This document shows, piece by piece, positions 55,045 through 64,000 of a stretch of DNA of 64,000 nt. This DNA comes from Notospermus geniculatus (lineage: Eukaryota; Nemertea; Pilidiophora; Heteronemertea; Lineidae). The stretch lies in contig NMRB01003241.1 of NCBI GenBank assembly GCA_002633025.1, forward strand, positions 1 through 64,000, given 5' to 3'. The stretch's first letter is position 1. Each line of letters starts with the position of its first letter. The translations under genes were made by a program, and so were the position numbers. The notes under the pieces were generated by a model. That model did not search any database, was not told the origin of the DNA, and saw only the letters and a program-made list of their open reading frames with translations.

Positions 55045-55504
55045 CAGTCGTCCTCAAATTTATTCATACCCCCATGAAAAATTATAGGAAAAATATTTAA
55101 AAAATACAAATGAGCTGAACTGGCACGTCTTAGGCTTCATTGAATGACATTTAATTGGAATGTACAGGGATTTCTAAAATACGGCCAAAATGTCACAGAG
55201 ATATCACAATTTCAAAATATCATGAAAAACTCAACTTTTTAAAAGTTCAAATATCTTATTCGAAATCGATATCATATCATCCTATGACCAATTCTAAAAA
55301 CTGCAGTGAAGAAAGTTTTCGAAAATCTCACTTCGATTTTGTGAAATTGCAACATATCATTTGAATTTTCAAATTTGATACTTTGATAATTTCAGGAATT
55401 TTGAAAAACATCGAATGCCATCAGACCCAGAGAGTCAAATGAAAAAGATTCCAAAGTATTTTTCTGACTTGTTAAATCATATGAGAGAGTTATTTCAATA
55501 AATG
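55045..55504. mobile_element. Tc1-like element end, truncated by a gap
   Basis: The left end CAGTCGTCCTCAAATTTATT followed by CATACCCC has the look of Tc1-type terminal repeats (CAG...TATTCATACCCC). TA at 55043-55044 is the target. The other end lies beyond or at the N at 55505. The inner part is AT-rich without a transposase frame. Confidence 0.65.
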
Positions 55505-55556
55505 NTTGGTCAGCTGAGCTAAAAACGCATCATGTTCGAACATGATTTAAGAAAGT

Positions 55557-56083
55557 CAAGTGAAAGTGACACTCTATCGACTATGACCATCTAACTGATG
55601 CAAACTTTATCAACTCCCGTTTGCAAAAAAATACACGAATCGATGGCTGCGGAACATGAAACTCTCGTGGACGTTTTACTTCGAAGGTGTCCAATCCTTT
55701 TAGGAAAATAATGTCTTTAAATGATGCAATTTATTTTTTAATAATATTGAAACATAGGCATTAGTTCATTTTTACTTGGAGATTGAACCACACAAGTCGC
55801 CGATTCTGGCGTTTGTTAGCAAAACGTCTGATTTGGCATCTCGTGTGCTTCCTTTTTCTTTCACACCAGTTCATGCGAACATCGTTTAACAGCGCTCTCT
55901 CAGCGTACAGTATTTTCATAACTGGCGCCCGCCAATCATGAGCGATTTACTGCTGTCTTAAAGCTGAACTTAATAGATATAAACCCCAACACAGAAATTG
56001 ATATTGCAGCCGTTAAGTACGATGATATAATAAGGAAGGCAGAAAAGTATAGATCGTTGTAGTTGATTTGGAATGTTGGGGAC
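55557..56083 (+). repeat. Gap-flanking duplicate, copy B (empty site)
   Basis: This is the same sequence as 54516-55041, continuing without the Tc1-like element at the matching TA (56085-56086). Confidence 0.85.
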
Positions 56084-56192
56084 ATAGGTCGCAGCGCCGA
56101 CCTGTCGGATAAATTGCCATGCGGTATTCCATTTTACTAGACACTCAAAAAGAAGGAGTAGGCCTTCGGTACGACTGACTGAGTGAGCAGGC

Positions 56193-56865
56193 TTAAAAAT
56201 GCCCGTTCACACCAAAACCGCGCGAGGCATCGCGACGGGAACCGCTGCGGTTATCGCAAAAATGTGGGTACACCCTACAGGCTTGTATCTACTACAACGG
56301 TTTGCGGTGCGGGAGCGATTTTCACAGGCATTGGGACAATTAACACGCCATGTTTTGTTCAGCTGCTTTTCCACGAGGCGTTTGCGGGCGCGGGTGGAAA
56401 ATTTTGAACTGTGTATGCATTATCAATGTAGAGTTGCTCACTGCCGAAACTCATTTCATAAAATATGAACCTCGACAGCGAGTCCCTGCAACGATTCCGG
56501 GAATCCATTCGTAAGATTGGCGCCTTCCCGCATTGTGGAAAATTTGAAGGGCCATTTGCCGGGGCGCTGGAAGCCGGGGAAAGGCGCGTGGACCTTTTGC
56601 AGGTCAGATTTCTCTGCCCCTGCAAAAAAGCCCACGCGCCTCTCCCCGACTCCCTTTGTGATGGCAACATATTGGGGAAAAGTTGATAAACCGCGCGGGA
56701 ACCGCAGAAAAAAATCTGCCAGGGAGCCATTCTTGCGGCAACGGCAGCGATTTCCTGCCTGCGGTTTTCCCGCTCGGTTTTAGTCTGAACTCTTCATACA
56801 TGTATAAATAACGTAGGAGCAGACAGTGGCCGCGGTTTGCGGTTTTGGTGTGAACGGGCCTTTAA
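56193..56865. mobile_element. TTAA element with CCCGTTCACACCAAAACCGC ends
   Basis: TTAA at 56193 is followed by AAATGCCCGTTCACACCAAA, and the right end reads TTTGGTGTGAACGGGCC with TTAA at 56862. Internal short frames on both strands come from self-complementarity around 56480-56700 (GGGGAAAGGCGCGTGGACC and its complement-like partner). No transposase is encoded. Confidence 0.75.
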
Positions 56866-57734
56866 TTTTTGTGCCAGGTGTGAAATTAACCATGGAAAAG
56901 TGGTAAATTTACAAAGATTTATCTCGTAACCATGGGAATAGAAAATATACACTGGTCACGTCATCATTTTGCTAATAGAACATAATGGACATTTACAGAG
57001 AATTTTATGTCATAATTTACTCCTGATGGACAATCGGTATGGAATAATAGAGGCTTTGCAGTGACGTCACAAAAATTGCTAGGCAGCCATGTTGGATTAC
57101 AAGCACACATAAACAACACACATCATTTCCACGAAATGCGCATTGTACACGAATGATTTTTTTTCCTTTTTTTGTGCTGTTGATGCCAAAAGCTACGTGT
57201 CAAAACATCTCAGCAATTTATTTCAATAAGCAATGTTGGCCTTTTTAGGCATCGCATGTGAAAAAAATGCAGTTTAAACGGGGAAAATCGGGTTTAACCG
57301 ATCGATCGTCGGCCGAATGGCCGAATTGGGTCAACAAAATGGCGGATGCATTCTTGACGCGGAAAATATATCAGAAATCGGCAAGCAACACAAACCCCAA
57401 AAGTATGTTTTTTCGGTGATAGGAAGGATTTTAGGCAGTTATAATGCTCACACGTTTATTTTTATAAAATCATCATCCTCCAAATATGCACTGACAGCGT
57501 CAGCTCATGGCGGCACGAGTCAAAAGTGTGAAATTGAAATCGTGTTCGCATTTTCGGCGGCTGCGTTTACGCATTGTACTGATCACTTGATTATTATTTT
57601 GTGATATTTCGATGAAATATTTATTTATAGACATGTATGGAATATTATCAGTCAAATGACAAAGGAAGAATTCACCATTATTTCGGACAAAACATGGGCA
57701 AACCATAGGATACCAAGTTGAGAGTGTGTTGTGT

Positions 57735-57806
57735 TTGTACTCCAAGATGGCGGATCACGTGACTCGTGACGTCATGTGGGAAGCTTCTATAAGAGCTGTC
57801 AGTCAG
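57735..57806 (+). promoter_or_regulatory. YY1-, E-box- and CRE-like composite, copy 1
   Basis: The 72-bp block holds CCAAGATGGCGG (57742, YY1-like), CACGTGAC (57756, E-box/USF-like) and TGACGTCA (57767, perfect CRE). It ends at the N at 57807. It could be a promoter of an unseen gene or part of a dispersed repeat. Confidence 0.45.
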
Positions 57807-57924
57807 NGCCGCCATCTATTGGAGCTTGTAGAATGACGTCACTCTCGTCGGAATTCCGCCGTAAGATCATTTGATTTCACCGGTCTTCGAATGCAAGCTG
57901 CCCAGAAGACCGGGTACCAGTCTA

Positions 57925-57996
57925 TTGTACTCCAAGATGGCGGATCACGTGACTCGTGACGTCATGTGGGAAGCTTCTATAAGAGCTGTCAGTCAG
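57925..57996 (+). promoter_or_regulatory. YY1-, E-box- and CRE-like composite, copy 2
   Basis: Identical to 57735-57806, with the same three motifs. The sequence continues to the right without a gap, so this is the copy whose right-hand flank can be trusted. Confidence 0.45.
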
Positions 57997-58162
57997 TCAA
58001 CTAGTAGGTGTCACTACGGCACAATTCAGTGCTAGCGGACCCCTTCATGGTTGATTGAGCACCAATCAGGAGAATTTTCTTTTGTAGTGGTCCGCTAGAA
58101 TTTTTCTGCCATCTTTTAGCGATAAATGTGGTTGACTGCTTTCATTTCATCTATCACTTAAA

Positions 58163-59094
58163 CTACATCCTTCTCATGTAGACATCGACCGATGTTATAT
58201 TGAAGTTCTCATGCGACGATCGAGGATTCGAAATAAAGTGTAACACAGAGCCATCCAACGGATGAATCCAGAAATTATTTATATCCGTATCCTTACAGGG
58301 GGGATGAAATAGGCTCCTGACCTCTTGAAACAACACACCCGATCTTTTATGAACAAGAGGATTTTTAGGCAGTGGTATGAAGAAAAGGGCACGTGGTCCC
58401 GGTGTGCAAAATATATATATCATACCACCCCAGGGGTCACATTCAATACGGACACGCCGGCAATGTTTGAGCGCCCTTGCTGATCTTACAAAGTGTTTTG
58501 CAGGTCTGTAGTCAAATTCTTTACGATAAGCTATGATATGAGGGTATTTGATTGTGTACAGATTGCTGTTCAAAATACTAAAGGCAGTTCGAACGTTTAC
58601 AGTCGTACCATTGCTGACGAGTATTACTAATTGATTATTTTTAATTTTTTCCTCAGTTTCGTAGACGTTTACGTGAAAATGGCCAGAAGTGAAACACTGG
58701 AAGGCAAATACCTTTCCATGTATTCCGAACTCAAATCTTGCGCTTACATCTCGGTAGCACATGTCAGTTTTTGGTAATAAAACTCTTCCCTCAGATTTGC
58801 CACTAGAAATGTTGAAAAGACGGATTGTTTTGTCGGGTCCATCTAGTCCATCTTTTGAATAACATGCAAGGCAAAACTTGTACATGCGGGTTACCAGGCA
58901 TCCTTCTTCGGCTACTTCCCATTTGTAGATGATTCGATAGCATTTTCGATGTAACTCGTAGATTTGGACTCTATAGTACGGACGTTCGTCAGGAGTTTTA
59001 ATGACGATGATCTTTCCAGTACCCCTTACGAAAAACCACCGGTCTAACTGAGATGTAACCAAGTGAGGTAATATGCAGACTCTCCGATTTGAGA
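58163..59094 (-). CDS. Beta-propeller-like protein family member C, large last exon
   Basis: The coding frame begins, on the minus strand, after an acceptor-like CTAGGCCTCTCAG with LPFVSNRRVCILPHLVTSQL. The apparent start at 59062 is a TTG, so an upstream exon is likely. It then shows strand-turn-strand repeats such as RPYYRVQIYELHRKCYRIIY, TIRLFNISSGKSEGRVLL and HFHVNVYETEEK. The last blade is FWIHPLDGSVLHFI and the frame ends at TAA 58163 after VDVYMRRM. The TIRLFNISSGKSEGRVL segment is what a WD-like blade looks like. The 1.5-kb element at 59.1-60.7 kb lies in the presumed intron. No F-box was found within the window. Confidence 0.5.
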
Positions 59095-59374
59095 CAAAAG
59101 GCAGCTGAGAGGCCTAGCGAATGTAAAGAAAAGTGTCCCTACTAAAAATGTGTCTGAGGTGGATAAAAGGTGTTCAAAGGTGTTTTAGGGTGTTTATGTG
59201 GTGTGCCAATGGTATTCTATGGTGATTTAGGGGTGTGCTGTGGTGAGACCATGCATGTCCTGTGGTGGAACAAGGGGTGTCAGGGGTGTTCAGGGGTATC
59301 CAATGGTGGATGCAATGGGCCACCACAGGACACCTGAGACCACCACAGAACACCACCGACTGTACCACCTCATA

Positions 59375-59642
59375 CACAGGAAAAAAAATCAACTCGAGTG
59401 GAGACTCAGAGTCTCACTTTAGGGACAAAATGGTTCGAAACACTTTTTCACTCAAAATGAAACAGAAAATATTTCGGCCCGAGACAATGACACCTCGTTC
59501 CGAGGGAAAATATTTCGGGCCGAGTTGTTATTGTCTCGGGCCGAAATATTTTCTGTTTCATTTTGAGTCAAAAAGTGTTTCGAACCATTTTGTCCCTAAA
59601 GTGAGACTCTGAGTCTCCACTCGAGTTGATTTTTTTTCTGTG
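59375..59642. mobile_element. MITE inserted in the minisatellite
   Basis: CACAGGAAAAAAAATCAACT and AGTTGATTTTTTTTCTGTG bound it. The arms, about 120 bp each, include TCGAAACACTTTTT and CCGAAATATTTTCTG blocks. TA flanks both ends (59373-59374 and 59643-59644). Excision of the element plus one TA restores ACCACCTCATAGATATGGGG, the same as the neighbouring repeat units. Confidence 0.85.
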
Positions 59643-59915
59643 TAGATATGGGGCACCACAGTACACCTCAGACCACCATAGAACACCACTGACTGTACCA
59701 CCACATAGACATGCGGCACCACAGTACACCTCAGACCACCATAGAACACCACTGAGTGTACCACCTCATAGATATGGGGCACCACAGGACACCTCAGACC
59801 ACCATAGAACACCACTGACTGTACCACCACATAGATATGGTGCACCACAGGACACTGCAGACCACCATAGAACACCACTGACTCTACCACCACAGAGATG
59901 TTGGGCACCACAGGA
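59643..59915 (+). repeat. Minisatellite, 63-bp unit, over four copies
   Basis: Units of about 63 bases carry GGCACCACAGTACACCTCAG, CCACCATAGAACACCACTGA and CTGTACCACCACATAGA. They follow each other at about 59648, 59711, 59774 and 59837. A more degenerate half-unit lies left of the MITE at 59314-59372. Confidence 0.85.
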
Positions 59916-60680
59916 CACCACTGTACATCCTCAGGAAAGCTTCCTTAGTTGCAAACTGTGTGAAAATTATGAAAGCACTCCAAAATGGGCCCAAATTATG
60001 TGAAAAACTTCTCTTCTCTTAAGTTTAATAACGTTTTAATAAAAGATAATCATAAGATATTATAATTCAGAAGGTGAGAATGAAAAAGCCTTGTAAAAAA
60101 CTTTCTCCATTGATAAAAAATCCTGGACTTGAATATTCTACATTGTAAATCTATAAGATTCTGGTCCCTATAGACACTAATCATTTCTGATGTTGGTTAC
60201 AGTTGATCTGCAATTTTGAGCGAGAATATGGTGCTAATAATTTTGACTAAGAACCAATTTAATGTTAAAACGTAAGACATACACTTCCAGAGCAGTCTCT
60301 TCACCTGTCAAAAAATTTTAAGTCTTGACAACTTTACTGTTTTCAAGCATTTTTATGAGGTACAAGGGGTACTCTCCTTAGTGTCCTCGGAAGGGAAAGA
60401 ATACTTCCAAAGGGCACATATTCCCTCAATCCTTCGAACACTCCATTAGTCCATATGTCCCACCACAAACGGACACCCTATAATGTCCCACCGCACACGA
60501 ACACCTCACAAGGACACCTCTGAGTCTGTGAGGTGGGACTGTTTCATTTTACCCATTGGGACACCATTGGAAGCACCCAAGAAACACCCTGTCATCCTGT
60601 GTGGTGTTTTCTTGGGTGTACCTGCGGTGTTCCTGAAGGGTGTTTCTAGGGTGAATTCATGAATATTTTTAGTAGGGGTC

Positions 60681-62494
60681 ATTGAGGCGAGACAGCGTCA
60701 TTAAAGCGCCACTCTATGCATCAGGGGGTTTTCTATCTCGAAGCGACCGACGTAACCTTGACCTTCAGGTAACCTCGTTTATGCATACTGGGCACGACTG
60801 TTCAAATCTATATCTGAATAACCTAAGTACCAATTAGGCATTGAGACTGTTGCCACAAATATAGACGCATGATACCTTACTTGATGAAGAGTTAGTCGCG
60901 CTATGACAGCACGTTGCATTTTTCAAGTGATGAAGATGACGGCGGCCATTCTTGTCAGATACGGTTTCCACATAGTATCAGTCCAGCCGAGGTGTTATCA
61001 CTGGCGGTTGGACAGGACACCAGTCTTACCACGCTGGTTCCAGATTCCGCCGCCAGGGGACGGACACTTACGCATACCTCATGCATGCATTTGGGTGTGT
61101 TTCAAAATTGGTCACCCAAGAAAATGGGGCAAAATTCAACTTTGAAAAGATTATTTGATAATATAGAGCTTTAGCTATTAGTTTCTCCATCTGGGATGTA
61201 CAGTGTACACTCATTTGAAGGAGGGTATCAAAAAATATTGAGCTTACCAGCAAAATATATCGTTCCGTCCGACACCAAACCACTTTCTGCTGTCAGACTT
61301 TAAAGGGTTAATAGATCAATTAGTTTGCAGTGCCACAATTTAGAGCTCCATGATACCTAGATCTGACATGAATATTGTAGAGTTTCAAGAAACAGCCTTT
61401 CGCCCATTCGGAACTTCCGAAGGCAACATTCGGCTCGGCCTCGCCCGGCCTCCTTCGGGTACTTCGGGATTTGTCGGGAGTCCGGCTCGGCTGTATAACA
61501 ATACGCGCCATCTTGAAACGGAAGTGGGTCCTCAGTTCCGGCGATTTACTAACCCATTCGTCCGCCGGATAAAATATAGTGCCCAGGTGATGGTGTCTAG
61601 AATTACACGATATACGCATATTTTTTGAAAATTCATCATTGTATATATGAATTACTTAAAACTATAGATTTATGCGTACATAAGATCAAGAAAAGTATGA
61701 TATTATGTTGCTGGATGCTGCATGTTGTCTCCCAGTGGTTTCCATGGTTCCCGGAAATCAGTCTACGCATGCGCAGTACGTATTAAGTAGTGCTCCTAAC
61801 GCGGATGAATGTCTATCCAAGATGGCGGTATTCTTCATACAGTAGAGATACTTTTCGTCTCGTCAGAAGTGAAACATCGAAAAAGTATCTCACAACGTAG
61901 AATGCCGAAGGCAACTGCTTGGCAATTTCCGTGACGGCTCGCATTTCCCCTCGGACACAATTCCAAGGCAGCCATCTTAAACGCGCAACGATTGCTGCCC
62001 GTTTGTGAGAGTTCAGATGCGGTTCGCCTCACCACACCCGCATGAACAAAATAGGGCACACAAAAACGTTGCGTTATTGGTCAATAATCGGCAGATTGGG
62101 TTAGATACCGGTAAGTTTATATATAATCAGTGATAATGTGGCTCAAATAATCCAGCAAATAAGGTTGAACATCTTAACAGGCCAAACTTCCGCCAAAATA
62201 GTCCCACGGTCGGTCACGTCGTGGGTTTATTGATAAACAAAATTGCTGCCTTGGACTGGTGTCCGAGGTGAAATGCGCCGCCCAGTGACAGATAAGCAGT
62301 TCGCCTCAGGTCGTTCCGAATGCCTTTCACCAGGAGACAAAAGAATGGTGGAAATTTTCTACGGTGTCGGACGGAACACTTTTTGAAACACAACCAGTTG
62401 CACTAATAAAAGCAGTGATTTAATGGTTTTCCATCACAGGCTTTTATGCCATCGTTATGCGGTCCATTCCCTGTCAGCTCCACCACGTAGAGCG
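60681..62494. other. Non-coding stretch with a CpG-rich patch
   Basis: At about 61395-61500 the sequence is GC- and CpG-rich with self-complementary pieces (TTCCGAAGGC, CTCGGCCTCGCC). A CCAAGATGGCGG motif lies at 61817. No exon was recognised. Confidence 0.35.
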
Positions 62495-62497
62495 ACC

Positions 62498-62628
62498 AGG
62501 AGTGGCTGCATAGAAACTCCGCTAGCGCTAGCGGAGCCCATCTGCCGATGGTGCTGTACATTTTCCCATGCATTTTAACACCGATAGGCTGTCGAATCAC
62601 CAGCGGAGTTTCTATGCGGCCACCCCTG
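62498..62628. mobile_element. MITE directly downstream of propeller member D
   Basis: CAGGAGTGGCTGCATAGAAA and TTTCTATGCGGCCACCCCTG are imperfect inverted ends, and the loop holds the palindrome CGCTAGCGCTAGCG. It starts 13 bp beyond the stop codon of member D, so it may lie in its 3' untranslated region. Confidence 0.7.
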
Positions 62629-62640
62629 ACCGCAGCTAGT

Positions 62641-63699
62641 TTATTCAACAATCACATTATAGAAATTTACACTGTTTATGATTGTGTGTCCTTTGCATTT
62701 TCTGAAACGTGAATGAAAAACTTCCCTTTTACGATCGATAAAAAGTTTAAAGGACCTGCCATCACGAGTAACAGGATACCTCAACATCTTACATGGTGGA
62801 GTCATGACTATGTTCGATTTCCTGACTGGGGGCGTTTTTTTATTCAATGTGTGTTGACTAAAACAGTCTATTTCAAAAAAGGATAGATGTGCTAATGAAA
62901 CTGTGACATGACCGAGTAAATACATACCAAACCTACTGTTATGGGCAAGTAAATTGGTAAGACGATTCCCGTCCGATGACAAGAGCTGAAGCTGACGTGA
63001 ATCAAAACTCCTACTTATGTTTCGAAAAATCAGAAACCCAAGGGTTTTCGAGGTTAAAACGCAAATTAAGGCAGCGCCATCGGCAAAATTGAATAGAAAG
63101 TCCGCGAACATCATATGCGCCAAGTGTAATTTCACTTTAACTTTACGGGATGGTTTGTAAACAAGCTCCTTACTTTCGTTTCTAACAGCAAAGTAATAGA
63201 CAGTCAGATAACAATGACGAGGAACTATTGATAAGAAAGCCAGTTTATCAAGGTCAATACCTTGGATGCGCCACTTATCGTCATTTACATTTAGGCACCT
63301 GGCTGTTTTATCCAGATATAGATACCCAACTCTATTTCCAGCAGCAAGGTCATATATATTTGCCTTGGTATTTATACAAGTCGGTTTTCCCGAATTTCGT
63401 TTCATGACGCGAAATATAATGAAGTGTTTGTCAGTAAGAAGACGCCAGGTGTACCATCGAGCCCGAAACTCATAATACGTTGAATTGTAAAGAATATGGT
63501 AAGTTGTGGTGTTGTAACCAGCACAGTAAACAAGATTTCTGACCCAAGGCACTGGTTTCTCCTCAAAATCGACCACTAACCAAGGCAAAATTGGATGGAA
63601 TCGTGCTCCATATGAGTTCACTTTTGTCTTATTTGAAATCTTCACTGGGGGGATGATTGTCAATCTTCTAACCAAATGATATTTTGAAATTCTGTTCAC
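62641..63699 (-). CDS. Beta-propeller-like protein family member D, large last exon
   Basis: About 350 codons are open on the minus strand. The first codon of the frame is GTG, not ATG, and an acceptor-like GGTGAACAG overlaps it, so an upstream exon beyond the window is likely. N-terminal RRLTIIPPVKI resembles member B. Propeller-like segments are WLVVDFEEKPVPWVRNLVYC, ANIYDLAAGNRVGYLYLD, then LTVYYFAVRNESKELV and MYLLGHVTVSLAHLSFF. The last blade reads PVTRDGRSFKLFIDR with the closing INSVNFYNVIVE. The segment NIYDLAAGNRVGYLYLD is the most WD/propeller-like. The family is not identified. Confidence 0.5.
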   Translation of the reverse strand: MNRISKYHLVRRLTIIPPVKISNKTKVNSYGARFHPILPWLVVDFEEKPVPWVRNLVYCAGYNTTTYHILYNSTYYEFRARWYTWRLLTDKHFIIFRVMKRNSGKPTCINTKANIYDLAAGNRVGYLYLDKTARCLNVNDDKWRIQGIDLDKLAFLSIVPRHCYLTVYYFAVRNESKELVYKPSRKVKVKLHLAHMMFADFLFNFADGAALICVLTSKTLGFLIFRNISRSFDSRQLQLLSSDGNRLTNLLAHNSRFGMYLLGHVTVSLAHLSFFEIDCFSQHTLNKKTPPVRKSNIVMTPPCKMLRYPVTRDGRSFKLFIDRKREVFHSRFRKCKGHTIINSVNFYNVIVE

Positions 63700-64000
63700 C
63701 TACCCGTCAGGAACAAACAGTGATTAACGCTTTTTATTCATCCCGCCCTAAACTCCCTCGCATTAGTGCATACTAATGTCCCTGTCAATGAGATGTCTGC
63801 CCCCCCCCCCCGTTCAGACATTCGACACCTATTAGACACTTGAAGGGAAAATGCTCGCCCAGAACTCGACACAGTTNATCGTAGTAAATGTTACGATGTT
63901 TCTGCACTAATCCTTCACCATTCAGTGTATCACCAGGCTACTCACACTTCATACTCTGTCACAGAGGTGAGCACAATGGCCCTGGCCATTTCATTCTGTG
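63700..64000. other. Non-coding end of window with gap 63877
   Basis: It holds a C-run at about 63801 and the N at 63877. No feature was recognised. Confidence 0.35.

Larger units (their letters stand above)
59135..60680. mobile_element. Large element built of GGTGT/ACACC repeats
   Basis: CCCTACTAAAAAT at about 59138 and ATTTTTAGTAGGG at about 60665 form the ends. The interior holds many degenerate GTGGTGTT/AACACCAC repeats that make the left and right thirds complementary, plus the minisatellite and a MITE. Confidence 0.6.

Noticed and set aside
56183-56801. Overlapping arginine- and cysteine-rich frames on both strands
   Set aside because: They lie inside a self-complementary TTAA element and mirror each other.
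59558-59911. Valine- and tyrosine-rich repeat protein on the minus strand
   Set aside because: It is the 63-bp minisatellite read in a frame that happens to be open, as 63 is a multiple of three.

Overview
The window looks like nuclear DNA of a heterozygous marine invertebrate. Coding DNA is sparse, GT-AG introns can be recognised, and there are intronless class A GPCRs, PIF/Harbinger, ISL2EU-like, pogo-like and Tc1-like transposon remains, a tRNA-derived SINE with an ATT tail and dozens of palindromic MITEs. The phylum cannot be fixed from the sequence. Motifs such as AGGCCTA and TACATGTA are frequent, which fits echinoderm, hemichordate, amphioxus or lophotrochozoan DNA. Single Ns at 6901, 28320, 39687, 47290, 54515, 55505, 57807 and 63877 are scaffold gaps. 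Several of them are flanked by near-identical duplicated sequence, as expected when two haplotypes are not merged.

Layout. 1-3.1 kb: non-coding DNA with four palindromic elements. 3.7-9.2 kb: one long, broken multi-domain gene of a type that recurs in many copies in metazoan genomes; it has zinc-binding N-terminal motifs, a PIN/XPG-like nuclease-like region and a C-terminal CXC module. 11.6-12.6 kb: an intact intronless GPCR on the minus strand. 13.6-18 kb: fragments of transposon-type genes, including a PIF/Harbinger transposase, and more palindromic repeats. 18.2-23.2 kb: a three-exon minus-strand gene for a small secreted von Willebrand factor A (vWA) protein. 26-33 kb: LINE, ISL2EU-like and pogo-like remains, tandem repeats and one orphan exon. 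34.2-37.4 kb: back-to-back nested inverted-repeat elements.

37.36-39.69 kb: a sharply different, very AT-rich, virus-like or mobile-element-like island. It carries a possible OB-fold protein, an HNH nuclease with a stop in its zinc motif and an open protein built of SAP/Rho-N-like repeats. It ends at a gap. After the gap the first exon of the vWA gene appears again, followed by a fold-back element.

42-44 kb, 58-59 kb and 62.6-63.7 kb: four minus-strand, large-exon proteins that look like one rapidly diverging beta-propeller-like family. 48.6-50.2 kb: two tandem satellite blocks. 52.2-53.3 kb: a second intronless GPCR of the same subgroup as the first. 54.5-58 kb: gap-flanking duplications, one showing a Tc1-like insertion present in one copy and absent from the other. 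59.1-60.7 kb: a minisatellite interrupted by a MITE.

The genes do not form one pathway. The GPCRs, the secreted vWA protein and the propeller-like proteins look like lineage-expanded host genes lying in a sea of mobile DNA.
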